DNA of 64,000 nucleotides from positions 1-64,000 of the forward strand of contig CAMLSD010000004.1 in assembly GCA_946482595.1 (NCBI GenBank). Direction: 5' to 3'. Both the position numbers and the translations under genes were made by a program. Source of the DNA: an uncultured Comamonadaceae bacterium (GTDB lineage: Bacteria; Pseudomonadota; Gammaproteobacteria; Burkholderiales; Burkholderiaceae). Below the pieces are notes generated by a model. That model saw only the letters and a list, made by a program, of their open reading frames with translations. It searched no databases and was not told the origin of the DNA. Numbering within the stretch: the stretch's first letter is position 1; each line of letters opens with the position of its first letter. Below are positions 28,499-39,876 of this stretch, piece by piece.

Positions 28499-30940
28499 CT
28501 ACTTGCCGGACTGAACCACCGGCTCGTGCTGGGGGGGTGCGGCGAGCCAGTCTTCGAACTGGTCGGCAGGCACGGCCGGCGAGTACAGGAAGCCCTGCAC
28601 CTCGTCGCACCCGGCGCTGGCCAGGAACTGACGCTGCAGGTCGGTCTCGACCCCTTCGGCGATCACCCGCAGGTGCAGGGCCCGGGCCATGTGGATGATG
28701 GCGCGCACGATCGCGGCATCGCTTTCGTCGCCTGGCAGGCCGTTGATGAAGGAGCGGTCGATCTTGAGCTTTTCGATCGGAAAGCGCTTCAGGTAGCCCA
28801 GGCTGGAGTAGCCCGTGCCGAAGTCGTCGATCGCCAGGCGCACGCCCAGGGCAGACAAGGCCTGCAGGCGGGACAGGGCCTCGTCGGCATCCTTGACCAG
28901 GATGGTCTCGGTCAGCTCCAGCTCCAGCAGTTCGGGTCTGAGGCCGGCTGAGGACACCGCCTGCGCCACACGCTCGACAAAATCGGCTTGCTGGAACTGC
29001 AGCGCCGAGACGTTGACCGACACCGTCATCGCGCGACCCTGCTGCTGCCACATCGCTGCCTGGCGCACCGCCTCGCCCAGCACCCAGTCGCCCAGGGCCA
29101 CGATGAATCCGCTTTCTTCGGCCACCGGAATGAACTGCCCGGGCGACACGTCGCCCAGGTCGTCGTCACGCCAGCGGATCAGGGCTTCGGCCGCAATGAC
29201 GGTCGACGTCTTCAGGTCGACCTGGGGCTGGTAGTGCAGTCGGAACTGCTCGTTGGTCAGCGCCTGGCGCATCGCATGATCGATCTTCATGCGCGACAGC
29301 AGGTCGACGTTCATCTGCGGCTGGTAGAAGCGGAAGCTCGCACGACCGCGTTCCTTCACGCGGTACATCGCCGCATCGGCGTTCTTGATCAGGTCATTGA
29401 GCGTGGTGCCGTCGTTCGGGTAGAGCGCAATGCCCACACTGCAGGTGATCGAGAAGCTCATGTCATCGATGCGAAACGGCACGGCCAGCGCCTCGAGCAC
29501 ACGTCGCGCCGCGGCCTCGGCGCCACGCGCATCGGCCTGATGCACCAGCAGCACGAACTCGTCGCCGCCCAGGCGTGCCACGGTGTCGACCTCGCGCATG
29601 CAGCCCTTGATGCGCTCGGCCACCTCGACCAGCACACGGTCACCGAACAGGTGACCCAGCGAATCGTTGATCTGCTTGAAGCGGTCAAGGTCGACGAACA
29701 GGATCGCAAACGGCCCCTGGTCACGACGCGCCAGGGCCAACGCAAATTCCACGCGCTCGCTGAGCACCAGGCGATTGGGCAAGCCGGTCAGCGAGTCGGT
29801 GTAGGCCAGCTCTTCAATGCGGCGCTTGGCCGCCAGCTTGTCCGTGAGGTCCTTGACGAAGCCGATGCAGTGTGTCGTGCAGCCGGAATCGTCCATCAGC
29901 CGCACGAGGGACACCTGGCACGGGCCGCCCTGGCCTTGCCGGTGCTGGTGCCACAGCTCGCCCTCCCAGTAGCCCACGGCATCGAGCCGTTCGGCCAGCA
30001 GGTCGATGGCGCCGGGGTCCTCGGGATCCTGCAGCAGGTCGCCCATGTGCTTGCCCACGATGTCCTGGCGCACATGGCCGGTCAGCCGCTCGCAGCTGGG
30101 ATTGGCCGCGACGATCCTGCGTTGCGCATCGGTCACGAAGATCGCATCCAGGCTCGAGTCGAACACCTTGGCCGCCAGCTGCAGGCGAGATTCGGCAGCC
30201 AGGCGCTGCGTGATGTCGCGAAACGAATACACCCGCCCCGTGGGGCGCCCACGGCTGTACTGTGGCAACGTGAGCCGCTCCAGCACCCGCCCCGAGCGCA
30301 GCACCAGGGTGTCGGTGGCCTCCATCAGCGGCGACCGCCCGATCAGTGACAGGCGGTCGGCATAGGCTTGCGCATCGACGACGCTGTGTTCCATCCAGGC
30401 GAACACCGCCTGGTCGTCGCGCCGCGTCATCAGCGGTTCGGTGAGGTTCCACAGCTCGGCGAAGCGGTGGTTGTAGCCGCGGATGTGGCCGTTCAGGTCC
30501 ACCGCCAGGATGCCGTCGGCGGTCGATTCGAGCGTGGCGCGCAACTCGCCGACCAGCGTCTCCAGCTCGTCTTCGGCACGCTGCTGATCGCTGCGATCGC
30601 GCATGCCCACGACAAACACCGAACGTCCCGGCTCCAGTCGCACCAGGCTGACCCGCCGCTCTACGGGCACGACACTGCCGTCCGGGCGCGCCACCAGCGT
30701 GTGCGAGAAGATGCGATCGGACAGGCCGGCCGCCACGTCCTCCCAGAAGACCAGGTCCTCGGGCGTGGCCGCCAGCTCGATCGCAGGGCGCCCGACCAGC
30801 GAACCGGCCTCCAGCCCCATCAGCGTGTGCGCCGCGGCATTGGCGGCCACGACCCGCAGCTCGATCGGATCGACCATCCACACGGCTTCGAGCATGCCGT
30901 CGATGAACGGCTGCAGCATGGTCTGCACCGTGGCCTTCAT
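28499..30940 (-). CDS. PAS-PAS-PAS-GGDEF-EAL c-di-GMP turnover protein
   Basis: This is an 813-residue cytosolic sensor enzyme without membrane segments. Three PAS domains lie at about 8-115, 133-245 and 253-370. A GGDEF domain (378-535) has the intact active site GGDEF (458-462) and an inhibitory RxxD site five residues before it (REVD, 449-452). An EAL domain (about 555-800) has AEALIRW, DDFGTGYSSLGY and EGVET. Both synthase and phosphodiesterase sites look intact, so it could be bifunctional. The start MKATVQTMLQPF overlaps the HD-GYP gene by 4 bp. Confidence 0.93.
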   Translation of the reverse strand: MKATVQTMLQPFIDGMLEAVWMVDPIELRVVAANAAAHTLMGLEAGSLVGRPAIELAATPEDLVFWEDVAAGLSDRIFSHTLVARPDGSVVPVERRVSLVRLEPGRSVFVVGMRDRSDQQRAEDELETLVGELRATLESTADGILAVDLNGHIRGYNHRFAELWNLTEPLMTRRDDQAVFAWMEHSVVDAQAYADRLSLIGRSPLMEATDTLVLRSGRVLERLTLPQYSRGRPTGRVYSFRDITQRLAAESRLQLAAKVFDSSLDAIFVTDAQRRIVAANPSCERLTGHVRQDIVGKHMGDLLQDPEDPGAIDLLAERLDAVGYWEGELWHQHRQGQGGPCQVSLVRLMDDSGCTTHCIGFVKDLTDKLAAKRRIEELAYTDSLTGLPNRLVLSERVEFALALARRDQGPFAILFVDLDRFKQINDSLGHLFGDRVLVEVAERIKGCMREVDTVARLGGDEFVLLVHQADARGAEAAARRVLEALAVPFRIDDMSFSITCSVGIALYPNDGTTLNDLIKNADAAMYRVKERGRASFRFYQPQMNVDLLSRMKIDHAMRQALTNEQFRLHYQPQVDLKTSTVIAAEALIRWRDDDLGDVSPGQFIPVAEESGFIVALGDWVLGEAVRQAAMWQQQGRAMTVSVNVSALQFQQADFVERVAQAVSSAGLRPELLELELTETILVKDADEALSRLQALSALGVRLAIDDFGTGYSSLGYLKRFPIEKLKIDRSFINGLPGDESDAAIVRAIIHMARALHLRVIAEGVETDLQRQFLASAGCDEVQGFLYSPAVPADQFEDWLAAPPQHEPVVQSGK

Positions 30941-32253
30941 GCCACCTTCCCGTCTTCGATCGGCGCCGCCTCGCGTGCACGCTCGAAAAAGTAGCAGATG
31001 CGCTGGCGCGGTGACAGGTAGTCGAGCGATGCCTTGGGCAGCTGCTGCGGCTTGAGGCTGCGACGAATGCCCAGTGTGACCTCGCCTTCCAGGTCCAGGA
31101 TCAGCGCTTCGTCGCGTGGCACCTTGGGATCGTGCACCACCACCCGTGGCTTGAGCGGGCGGGCCGAGTTGACCGACACGACCAGCGCATGCCGGTCGTC
31201 GGTCAGCTGCACGACCGAGCCCGGTGGATAGACACCCATCATCTTGATGAAGGCGCTCAGGATGGCCGCATCGAAGCGCGCCTTCATCTGCGCGAACATC
31301 AGCGACAGGGCCTCGTGCGGTGTCAGCGCCCGCGCCGGGTTGTGCGGGTTGCACAGGTTGTCATAGCGATTGACCAGCGCCACGATGCGTGCGCCCAGGT
31401 CGATGCGATCGCCCGCCAGCCGGCCCGGAAAGCCGCTGCCGTCGGCATGTTCATGGTGCTGCGCAATGATGGCGGTCACCGCCGGTGCCAGCTGCATCTT
31501 GCGCGCCAGACTCAGTCCGTGCGGCACATGCTCCTGGTAGAACTGCAGCTCGGCGACGGTGAAGTGCTCGTCCTTCCAGCGCACGCGGTCGGGCAGGTCG
31601 ATCTTGCCGATGTCGTGCAGCAGCGCACCCACCCCCAGCGCCTGCAGGGCCTCGCCCTGCACGCCCGTGGCGCGGCCCAGCAGCATCGAGATCACGGTGA
31701 CGTTCAGACTGTGGGTCGAGGCGCGGTCGCCGGAGACTTCGGTGAGCAGACGGATGCAGGTGTCATGCACCCCCTCGACCTGGCTCAGGAAGCCCTGCAC
31801 CAGCTGTTCCGAACGCTGGCGAGCCGTGATGGGCTGGCCATGCGCCAGTTCCACAAGCTGCTTGAACGAGCGCGTGGCCTGCGTGAACTCTCGCTCGCAG
31901 CAGTTCAAGGAAGCCTGCTGCTCAGCCAGCAGTTCGCGCCGGCGCCGCCGCACTTCTTCCTGCTGCGCGGCCAGTGCCTCGCCAACGGTGGACGGCGCCA
32001 CGCCCGGCGCCTGGACGGTGTCCGGGCGCAAGGCCACCAGCACACCCGGATCGCTGCGTTCCGGATCCCAGCGCACACGCTCCAGGCCCAGGCCGCGAAT
32101 GGTGGCGATCTGTTCCTCGGCGGTGATCTTGAAACTGTTCAGCGCAAAGGGATGCCCCATCCAGCCCACATCAAGATGGACATGCATGCCGATCCTGAGC
32201 TGGCTGACTTCAACAAAAAGGGGCGGTAGGCTGTTTTTCATCCCTGACGGCAT
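30937..32253 (-). CDS. HD-GYP domain c-di-GMP phosphodiesterase with DUF3391
   Basis: The 438-residue protein has an N-terminal DUF3391 domain (QLRIGMHVHLDVGWMGHPF) and a helical linker. The HD-GYP domain is marked by GALLHDIGKIDLPDRV and HHEHADGSGFPGRL. The GYP tripeptide is GFP here, a mild variant. Such proteins cleave c-di-GMP to pGpG or GMP. Start MPSGMKNSL is used; Met5 is an alternative. It overlaps the GGDEF-EAL gene by 4 bp, so synthesis and breakdown enzymes are translated together. Confidence 0.92.
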   Translation of the reverse strand: MPSGMKNSLPPLFVEVSQLRIGMHVHLDVGWMGHPFALNSFKITAEEQIATIRGLGLERVRWDPERSDPGVLVALRPDTVQAPGVAPSTVGEALAAQQEEVRRRRRELLAEQQASLNCCEREFTQATRSFKQLVELAHGQPITARQRSEQLVQGFLSQVEGVHDTCIRLLTEVSGDRASTHSLNVTVISMLLGRATGVQGEALQALGVGALLHDIGKIDLPDRVRWKDEHFTVAELQFYQEHVPHGLSLARKMQLAPAVTAIIAQHHEHADGSGFPGRLAGDRIDLGARIVALVNRYDNLCNPHNPARALTPHEALSLMFAQMKARFDAAILSAFIKMMGVYPPGSVVQLTDDRHALVVSVNSARPLKPRVVVHDPKVPRDEALILDLEGEVTLGIRRSLKPQQLPKASLDYLSPRQRICYFFERAREAAPIEDGKVA

Positions 32254-32425
32254 TGGTCACGCAAATGTAACCAGCTCATCGGGTCTTCGGCAGACTGCCG
32301 CCATTCTTGATGGCGAATGTCGCTCACCGTCCACATGACTGTGAGAAATATGGCGGTTTGGGGCGAAGCCTGAACAATTCTCAACGGCATTTGCCGCCGT
32401 GCCGCCCCTTCGTCGCCCCCGGGCC

Positions 32426-34336
<1,911 letters not shown>

Positions 34337-34495
34337 GCCTTGTCTCCTCGTTGGGCCATCGGCATGCTCGTGCGATCCGTGGCCATGTTCATGGGCAGCA
34401 ACCGCTCGGCATTGAAGGCCCGCGGCCTGACAGCGGTCTGACGCTTGAGCGAGATGGTGGACTGCTGCGCGCCGGCCCGTCATGCGTGGCAACCC

Positions 34496-34515
34496 GGGCT
34501 CCATCAGCGGAGCCC
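34496..34515. repeat. Hairpin between prpE and the NlpC/P60 gene
   Basis: GGGCTCC pairs with GGAGCCC across a 6-nt loop (ATCAGC) and is followed by TTT. It lies between two divergent genes, where a terminator has no obvious client, so a regulatory or chance origin is possible. Confidence 0.3.
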
Positions 34516-34606
34516 TTTGGCCGATTCGAGAAATGCGGCCTAAGTTCTTGTCATGCTTGTGTTTTTACGGTTGACGCGAGCGCCTGGCTCGTCTAAGGTC
34601 GCGGCC

Positions 34607-35443
34607 ATGTCTGTCGGACCCGCGCCCTCCCCCCTGTCGGACACGCACCGACCTGCGCCTGTGCGCGGTGTCGCGCTGCGCCGCTGGGTGGCCGCCTGGC
34701 CCGCACTGGCGCGTGTCGGGGTGCTGACAGGCGCCTGTCTGGTCGCCTGGTCGCCCCCCACCCAGGCCGCACCGGACGCCCAGGCCGACGCTGTCTCGCG
34801 GTTCCTGGCTGAACGGGGCCTGCTGGAGACACCTGCTGCGCCGCATGCGCCCGCGGCGGGTGAATCTGACGTGCTGGGCGCCGCCCTCGCCGAGCGCGGC
34901 CTGATGGACCAGGTGCGCGACAAGGCGTCCGACATGGTCATGACGGCCATGAACTTCCTGGGTGTGCCCTACCGCCGTGGCGGCAACTCGGCAGAGGAAG
35001 GTTTCGACTGCAGCGGCTTCACCCGCCACATCTTCGAGATGAGCCTGGGCCTGGTGCTGCCGCGCCGGGCCGACGACCAGGCCAGTGCCCCCGGGTTCAT
35101 CCATGTGGCACGCGAAGAACTGAAGCCCGGCGACCTTGTGTTCTTCAATACCTTGCGGCGCACCTTCTCGCATGTGGGCATCTATGTGGGTGACGGCAAG
35201 TTCATCCACTCGCCGCGCTCGGGCGCATCGGTGCGAGTCGAAGACATGCGCGTGTCCTACTGGACCAAACGCTTCACCGGCGCACGTCGGCCGGGCGCGC
35301 TGGTCCAGGCTGGGTCAACGGCCGGCAAGGGCGATGTGCGCACCGCGGCACCCGCCGCCCTGCTCGGCACGGCCGAGCCCGTGCGCACCCGCGCGCCGTC
35401 CGCCACGCCGCGCGACGCCTATTTCGAGTCCAACCGCCACTGA
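34607..35443 (+). CDS. NlpC/P60 cell-wall hydrolase with N-terminal export signal
   Basis: This 278-residue exported protein is likely a gamma-D-glutamyl-diamino acid endopeptidase acting on peptidoglycan. It starts MSVGPAPSPLSDT with a long positively charged lead before the hydrophobic segment (ARVGVLTGACLVAWSPPTQA). The catalytic domain at about 95-215 shows DCSGFTRHIF (Cys nucleophile), FSHVGIYVGDGKFIHSPRSG (His) and GDLVFFN. The basic, Ala-rich tail is disordered. AAGG eight bases before ATG supports this start over an upstream ATG at 34553. It is divergent from prpE. Confidence 0.88.
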   Translation: MSVGPAPSPLSDTHRPAPVRGVALRRWVAAWPALARVGVLTGACLVAWSPPTQAAPDAQADAVSRFLAERGLLETPAAPHAPAAGESDVLGAALAERGLMDQVRDKASDMVMTAMNFLGVPYRRGGNSAEEGFDCSGFTRHIFEMSLGLVLPRRADDQASAPGFIHVAREELKPGDLVFFNTLRRTFSHVGIYVGDGKFIHSPRSGASVRVEDMRVSYWTKRFTGARRPGALVQAGSTAGKGDVRTAAPAALLGTAEPVRTRAPSATPRDAYFESNRH

Positions 35444-35560
35444 GCGCCAGGACACCGGCGCTGCCGCCGGCGGCCGGATGTCGCACGGATCGTCGGCATG
35501 GCACCAGGCAGCGGCCCCGACGCTGCCAGGGCTGCTTCGCTTGGGGGCACAATCGGGCCC

Positions 35561-36682
35561 ATGGCCGAAAAAGTCATTCCCCTGGCGGACCACCGCTACG
35601 CGTCCGCGGTACCCAAGGTGCCCGACACCTGGCAGGCGCCCGACGGTCTGCTGACCGACACGCGTGGCCGACCGCTGCGCGACCTGCGGATCTCCGTCAC
35701 TGACCGGTGCAACTTCCGCTGCAGTTACTGCATGCCCAAGGAAGTCTTCGACAAGCACTACAACTTCCTGCCGCATGCCTCGTTGCTGAGCTTCGAGGAA
35801 CTGGCCCGGGTGGCGAAGATCTTCATCGCGCACGGCGTGCAGAAGATCCGCCTGACCGGTGGCGAGCCGCTGCTGCGCAAGGACCTCGAACGTCTGGTCG
35901 GCATGCTCGCCGGCCTGCGCACGCTCGAAGACAAGCCGCTGGACCTCACGCTCACGACCAACGGTTCGGTGCTGGCCCGCAAGGCCCAGGCACTGAAGGA
36001 CGCCGGCCTGCAGCGCGTGACGGTCAGCCTGGACGCCCTGGACGACACGCTGTTTCGCCGCATGAACGACGCGGACTTTCCGGTGCACGCGGTCCTCGAA
36101 GGCCTGGAGGCCGCCGAGCGGGTGGGACTGGGTCCGATCAAGGTGAACATGGTCGTCAAGCGGGGCACCAACGACCACGAGATCCTGCCGATGGCCCGCC
36201 ACTTTCGCCACAGCGGTGTGGTGCTGCGCTTCATCGAGTACATGGACGTCGGCGCGACCAACGGCTGGCGCATGGACGAAGTGCTGCCCTCGGCCGAGGT
36301 GATCGAACGCATCGGTGTCCACCATCCGCTCGAACCCCTGGAGGCCAGCGCCCCCGGAGAAACCGCCGAACGCTGGCGCTATCGGGATGGCGGCGGCGAG
36401 ATCGGTGTGATCTCCAGCGTCACGCAGGCCTTCTGCCGCGACTGCAATCGTGCGCGCCTGTCGACCGAAGGCAAGCTCTTCCTGTGCCTGTTTGCCAACC
36501 AGGGTCATGACCTGCGCACCCTGCTGCGCGGCAACTACAGCGACGACCAGATCGCCGCGGCCGTCGGCCAGGTCTGGCAAGGCCGCGACGATCGCTATTC
36601 CGAACTTCGCGCCTCGATGCCCCCCGACGCCGTGTCGTCCGACGGCGCGCGGCGCATCGAGATGCACTACATCGGTGGCTGA
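35561..36682 (+). CDS. moaA: GTP 3',8-cyclase MoaA
   Basis: MoaA is the radical-SAM enzyme that starts molybdopterin synthesis by cyclising GTP. The 373-residue protein has [15 protein letters not shown] (N-terminal [4Fe-4S]), GGEPLLRKD, the second cluster [19 protein letters not shown] and an ending MHYIGG; MoaA usually ends with a GG tail. The start is [15 protein letters not shown]. It leads a moaA-mobA-GNAT-moeA run on the plus strand. Its product is needed for SoxC in this window. Confidence 0.96.
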   Translation: MAEKVIPLADHRYASAVPKVPDTWQAPDGLLTDTRGRPLRDLRISVTDRCNFRCSYCMPKEVFDKHYNFLPHASLLSFEELARVAKIFIAHGVQKIRLTGGEPLLRKDLERLVGMLAGLRTLEDKPLDLTLTTNGSVLARKAQALKDAGLQRVTVSLDALDDTLFRRMNDADFPVHAVLEGLEAAERVGLGPIKVNMVVKRGTNDHEILPMARHFRHSGVVLRFIEYMDVGATNGWRMDEVLPSAEVIERIGVHHPLEPLEASAPGETAERWRYRDGGGEIGVISSVTQAFCRDCNRARLSTEGKLFLCLFANQGHDLRTLLRGNYSDDQIAAAVGQVWQGRDDRYSELRASMPPDAVSSDGARRIEMHYIGG

Positions 36683-36713
36683 TGCCCGCGCGTCGAAACC
36701 GAGCCGAATGCCC

Positions 36714-37301
36714 ATGAACCGAGACGACATCACTGGCCTGATCCTCGCCGGCGGACGCGGCAGCCGCATGGGCGGCGTGGACAAGGGGCTGCAGAACTAC
36801 CAGGGCATGCCGATGGCCCTGCACGCCGTGATGCGCCTGGCGCCCCAGGTGGGGCAGCTGATGATCAACGCCAATCGCAACCTGGCAGCCTACGAGTCCT
36901 TCGGTGTCCCCGTGTGGCCCGACGCCCTGCCTGACTTCGCCGGCCCGCTGGCCGGCTTTCTGGCCGGACTGGAACGCTGCGAGACGGCCTTCATGGTGAC
37001 CGTGCCCTGCGACAGCCCGCTGTTCCCGCAGGACCTGGTCGAGCGCCTCGCGCACGCCCTGGAGGCAGCTGACGCCGAGGTGGCCATGGCACGCACCGGG
37101 GACCAGGTGCAGCCGGTCTTCACGCTGATGAAGGCTTCGCTGCTCGACAGCCTGGTGCGCTTCACGCAATCGGGCGGTCGCAAGATCGATCTGTGGACCG
37201 CCCTGCATCGCACGGTGGAGGTGAATTTCGACGATGAGTCTGCTTTCTTCAATGCCAACACGCTGGACGAACTTCGCAGCATCGAGCAGCGCCATGTCTG
37301 A
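36714..37301 (+). CDS. mobA: Molybdenum cofactor guanylyltransferase MobA
   Basis: MobA adds GMP to molybdopterin to make MGD cofactors. The 195-residue protein starts [20 protein letters not shown] and carries the nucleotidyltransferase signature [12 protein letters not shown], plus PWPD-like [21 protein letters not shown] and [13 protein letters not shown] second ATG two codons earlier (36708) is possible. It follows moaA by 31 bp and overlaps the GNAT gene by 8 bp. SoxC uses the MPT form, so MobA serves other molybdoenzymes. Confidence 0.94.
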   Translation: MNRDDITGLILAGGRGSRMGGVDKGLQNYQGMPMALHAVMRLAPQVGQLMINANRNLAAYESFGVPVWPDALPDFAGPLAGFLAGLERCETAFMVTVPCDSPLFPQDLVERLAHALEAADAEVAMARTGDQVQPVFTLMKASLLDSLVRFTQSGGRKIDLWTALHRTVEVNFDDESAFFNANTLDELRSIEQRHV

Positions 37302-37833
37302 AGCCGACGGGACCATCGTGCGGCGCCTGCGCCCCGAAGACCTTTCCTGCTACAAGGACCTGCGCGACGAGGCGCTCGAACGACACCCCGAGTCGTTCAC
37401 GTCGGACCCCAGCACCGAACGTGTGCGCTCCCCCGAGAGCTACCTGGGCCGCCTGGGCCTGAGCGAGCCGCTGGGTGGCACCTTCCTGATCGGCGCCTGG
37501 GTCGGCAATGAACTGGCCGGCAGTGTGTCATGCGAGCGCGAGTTCAAGCCCAAGCTGCGCCACCGCGCCAACATCGTCGGCATGTATGTCCGCGAACGCC
37601 ACAGCCGCCGCGGCATCGGCCGGCAGTTGCTGGCGGCCTGCATTGCCCAGGCGCGCCAGGCGAGCGGCCTGGAGATGCTCACCCTGACCGTCACCGCGTC
37701 GAACGAACGCGCCGTGGGGCTTTACGAGGCCGCCGGCTTCAAGGTCTATGGCGTGCTGCCCAAGGCCATTCGCCTGGAACAGGGGCGCAAGGTGCGCTAC
37801 TTCGATAAGGCCCACATGCTGCTGATGCTGTGA
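37294..37833 (+). CDS. GNAT-family N-acetyltransferase
   Basis: This 179-residue acetyltransferase starts [20 protein letters not shown]. It has the GNAT acetyl-CoA pyrophosphate loop [20 protein letters not shown] and the C-terminal motif [23 protein letters not shown]. The substrate cannot be told from the sequence. It overlaps the end of mobA by 8 bp and precedes moeA by 69 bp, so it is probably coexpressed with the Mo-cofactor genes without an obvious role there. Confidence 0.9.
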   Translation: MSEADGTIVRRLRPEDLSCYKDLRDEALERHPESFTSDPSTERVRSPESYLGRLGLSEPLGGTFLIGAWVGNELAGSVSCEREFKPKLRHRANIVGMYVRERHSRRGIGRQLLAACIAQARQASGLEMLTLTVTASNERAVGLYEAAGFKVYGVLPKAIRLEQGRKVRYFDKAHMLLML

Positions 37834-37902
37834 CGGCTGTGCGCCACCCCCATCGCCCCCGCCCGCACCTTCATCTGCCCGCCTTCACGCCACGCCAGCA
37901 CC

Positions 37903-39180
37903 ATGCCCACGCTTGAACAGATCGCCTCGTGCGTCAGCGGTTACGACCCCTCTGCCCTGCCGGTCGCCCAGGCCCGCGAGTTCATCGACCGCTTCGTGCC
38001 ACGCGTGCAGGCCGTGGAAAAACTGGCCCTGCGTGCCGCGCTGGGCCGGGTCCTGGCTGAAGACGTGATCTCGCCGATCGACGTGCCCTCGCACGACAAC
38101 TCCGCGATGGACGGATACGCCCTGCGTGGCGCCGACCTGCACACGGACGGGCCGACCCGCCTGCGCGTGGTGGGCACCGGCCTGGCCGGGCAAGGCCAGC
38201 CGGGTGACGTCCCGCCCGGCGCCTGCCTGCGCATCATGACCGGTGCGGTGATGCCCCCGGGTCTGGACACGGTCGTCCCCCAGGAGTTCGTGAGCCTCGA
38301 CGGTGACGACTGCATCGTGCCGGCAGGTGTGGTGCGCGCTGGCGACAACCGGCGCTTCAAGGGTGAAGACCTGCGCTGCGGCGAACCTGCGCAGCGCCGC
38401 GGGCGCATCGTGCGTCCCGCCGACCTCGGCCTGCTGGCCTCACTGGGCCGGGCCGAGGTGGCGGTGTGGCGCCGACTGCGCGTGGCGTTCTTTTCAACCG
38501 GCGACGAACTCCGCTCGATCGGCGAGCCGCTGGATGCCGGCTGCGTCTACGACAGCAACCGGTACACGATCTACGGCATGCTGCAGCGCCTGGGGGTGGA
38601 GGTGCTTGACCTGGGCGTCGTGCGCGACGAGCCGGAAGCACTGGAAGCCGCCTTCCGCCAGGCCGCCGAGAGCGCAGACGCGATCATCACCTCCGGCGGG
38701 GTGAGTGTCGGTGAGGCCGACTTCACGAAACAGATGATGGCCCGCCTCGGCGAGGTCGCCTTCTGGCGCATCGCCATGCGCCCGGGGCGCCCGATGGCCT
38801 TCGGCCGCATCGAAAGCGGCGGGCGGCAGGCCGTCCTGTTCGGCCTGCCCGGCAACCCGGTGGCGGTGATGGTCACGTTCTATGCCTTCGTGCGCGATGC
38901 GCTGCTGGCCATGAGCGGCGCCGACATGAGCCTGCCCATGCCGTGGCTGCGGGCCCGCACCACAACCGCCCTGCGCAAGAAGCCCGGGCGCACCGAGTAC
39001 CAGCGCGGCATCGTGCGCGCCGGCACCGAGGGCTGGCAGGTCGAGATCACCGGTTCGCAAGGCTCGGGCATCCTGCGCTCGATGTCCGAGGCCAATGGCC
39101 TGGTGGTGCTGCACCACGACCAGCGCGACGTTGCGGCAGGCGACTGGGTCGACGTGATTCCGTTCGACGCGCTGGTGTAG
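37903..39180 (+). CDS. moeA: Molybdopterin molybdenumtransferase MoeA
   Basis: MoeA inserts molybdate into adenylylated molybdopterin. The 425-residue protein has the N-terminal motif VPSHDNSAMDGYALRGADL. The MoCF domain follows (ITSGGVSVGEADFTKQMM, MRPGRPMAFG, GLPGNPVAVMVTF), and then the C-terminal barrel domain. The length is normal. It is last in the moa/mob cluster and is followed by a perfect 10-bp hairpin. Confidence 0.96.
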   Translation: MPTLEQIASCVSGYDPSALPVAQAREFIDRFVPRVQAVEKLALRAALGRVLAEDVISPIDVPSHDNSAMDGYALRGADLHTDGPTRLRVVGTGLAGQGQPGDVPPGACLRIMTGAVMPPGLDTVVPQEFVSLDGDDCIVPAGVVRAGDNRRFKGEDLRCGEPAQRRGRIVRPADLGLLASLGRAEVAVWRRLRVAFFSTGDELRSIGEPLDAGCVYDSNRYTIYGMLQRLGVEVLDLGVVRDEPEALEAAFRQAAESADAIITSGGVSVGEADFTKQMMARLGEVAFWRIAMRPGRPMAFGRIESGGRQAVLFGLPGNPVAVMVTFYAFVRDALLAMSGADMSLPMPWLRARTTTALRKKPGRTEYQRGIVRAGTEGWQVEITGSQGSGILRSMSEANGLVVLHHDQRDVAAGDWVDVIPFDALV

Positions 39181-39216
39181 CTCTTCGCTCCAGCGGAACA
39201 TGAACCTGCATGCTGG

Positions 39217-39242
39217 TGCCGGCGCACCATGCTGCGCCGGCA
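39217..39242 (+). terminator. Perfect 10-bp hairpin downstream of moeA
   Basis: TGCCGGCGCA and TGCGCCGGCA form a perfect stem around a 6-nt loop (ccatgc), 37 bp after the moeA stop. It is followed by ACTCCTTGT rather than a run of T, so factor-independent termination is uncertain. The position suits the end of the Mo-cofactor operon. Confidence 0.4.
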
Positions 39243-39405
39243 ACTCCTTGTGGAGTCTGGCATGGCACTCAGGCAACCAACGGCTTCAAGTCCGGTGTGA
39301 GCCGTAGCGGCAGATCGATTGCCGATCACCCACGTTGCGCTCAAGCGGGGCCAGCGAGGAAGGGTTCGATGACACCGCGCTTCTCGACTGCGGCCGGCCC
39401 GCCGA

Positions 39406-39777
39406 TCAAACGGTGCGCATCAGGTGATAGCCCTTGGCTGTGATGACCCAGCGGCCGTCGACCTTGTGATAGGTGAGATAGTCCTGGTAGACGCTGGCAT
39501 GGACGCGCACCTCGACCTTGGCCAACGCGTGGCTCGCTGAGGCGACGTCGATGAAAAGAACGCTGTCTTGACGCGGCGAGCCTTGTGAAAGCGGTGATTG
39601 CCGCGCCTTGAGCTCCTCCTTGTATTCAGCTGCCGACCAGCACACCATTTTTCCGCCGCGGTATCCGTGAAGCTGCGCAGTCGGGCTGAACACCTCAGCG
39701 AAGTGGGCGACGTTGCAGTCGTGTATGAGGTCGAAGTACTTCTGGATCGCCTCGATCAGCTCATCGATCGCATTCAT
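39406..39777 (-). CDS. NTF2-like (SnoaL/lumazine-binding type) small protein
   Basis: This 123-residue protein, MNAIDELIEAIQKYFDLIHD, has the cone-like alpha+beta pattern of the NTF2 superfamily: an N-terminal helix pair, HFAEVFSPTAQLHGYRGG, then strands ending VDGRWVITAKGYHLMRTV. Members include enzymes and ligand-binding proteins, and I cannot assign a substrate. It is divergent from a LysR regulator with a palindrome between them, the usual layout of a regulated target. Base composition here is a little less GC-rich than in the flanks. Confidence 0.75.
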   Translation of the reverse strand: MNAIDELIEAIQKYFDLIHDCNVAHFAEVFSPTAQLHGYRGGKMVCWSAAEYKEELKARQSPLSQGSPRQDSVLFIDVASASHALAKVEVRVHASVYQDYLTYHKVDGRWVITAKGYHLMRTV

Positions 39778-39850
39778 GTCGGGGTTCCTTTCCGTTCTGT
39801 GATGGCTGGACGTTAGGCTCCCTGAATCATTTGCACAATCCATCCAAGCT

Positions 39851-39876
39851 CATTTCAGTAATAATCATCTGAAATG
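39851..39876. promoter_or_regulatory. Inverted repeat in the LysR divergent promoter
   Basis: CATTTCAG and CTGAAATG are perfect 8-bp arms separated by 10 bp (TAATAATCAT). The right arm contains the ATG of the LysR gene. AT-rich interrupted palindromes at this spot are typical LysR recognition sites, so autoregulation and control of the divergent gene are likely. Confidence 0.6.

Noticed and set aside
30941..31354. Upstream extension of the GGDEF-EAL protein
   Set aside because: The extension overlaps the HD-GYP coding sequence and reads as low-complexity shadow; the ATG at 30940 gives the usual 4-bp overlap.
34571..34599. TTGACG-N17-TAAGGT as promoter of the NlpC/P60 gene
   Set aside because: The -10 matches only three of six positions and would place the transcript start at the ATG; AAGG there works better as a ribosome site.
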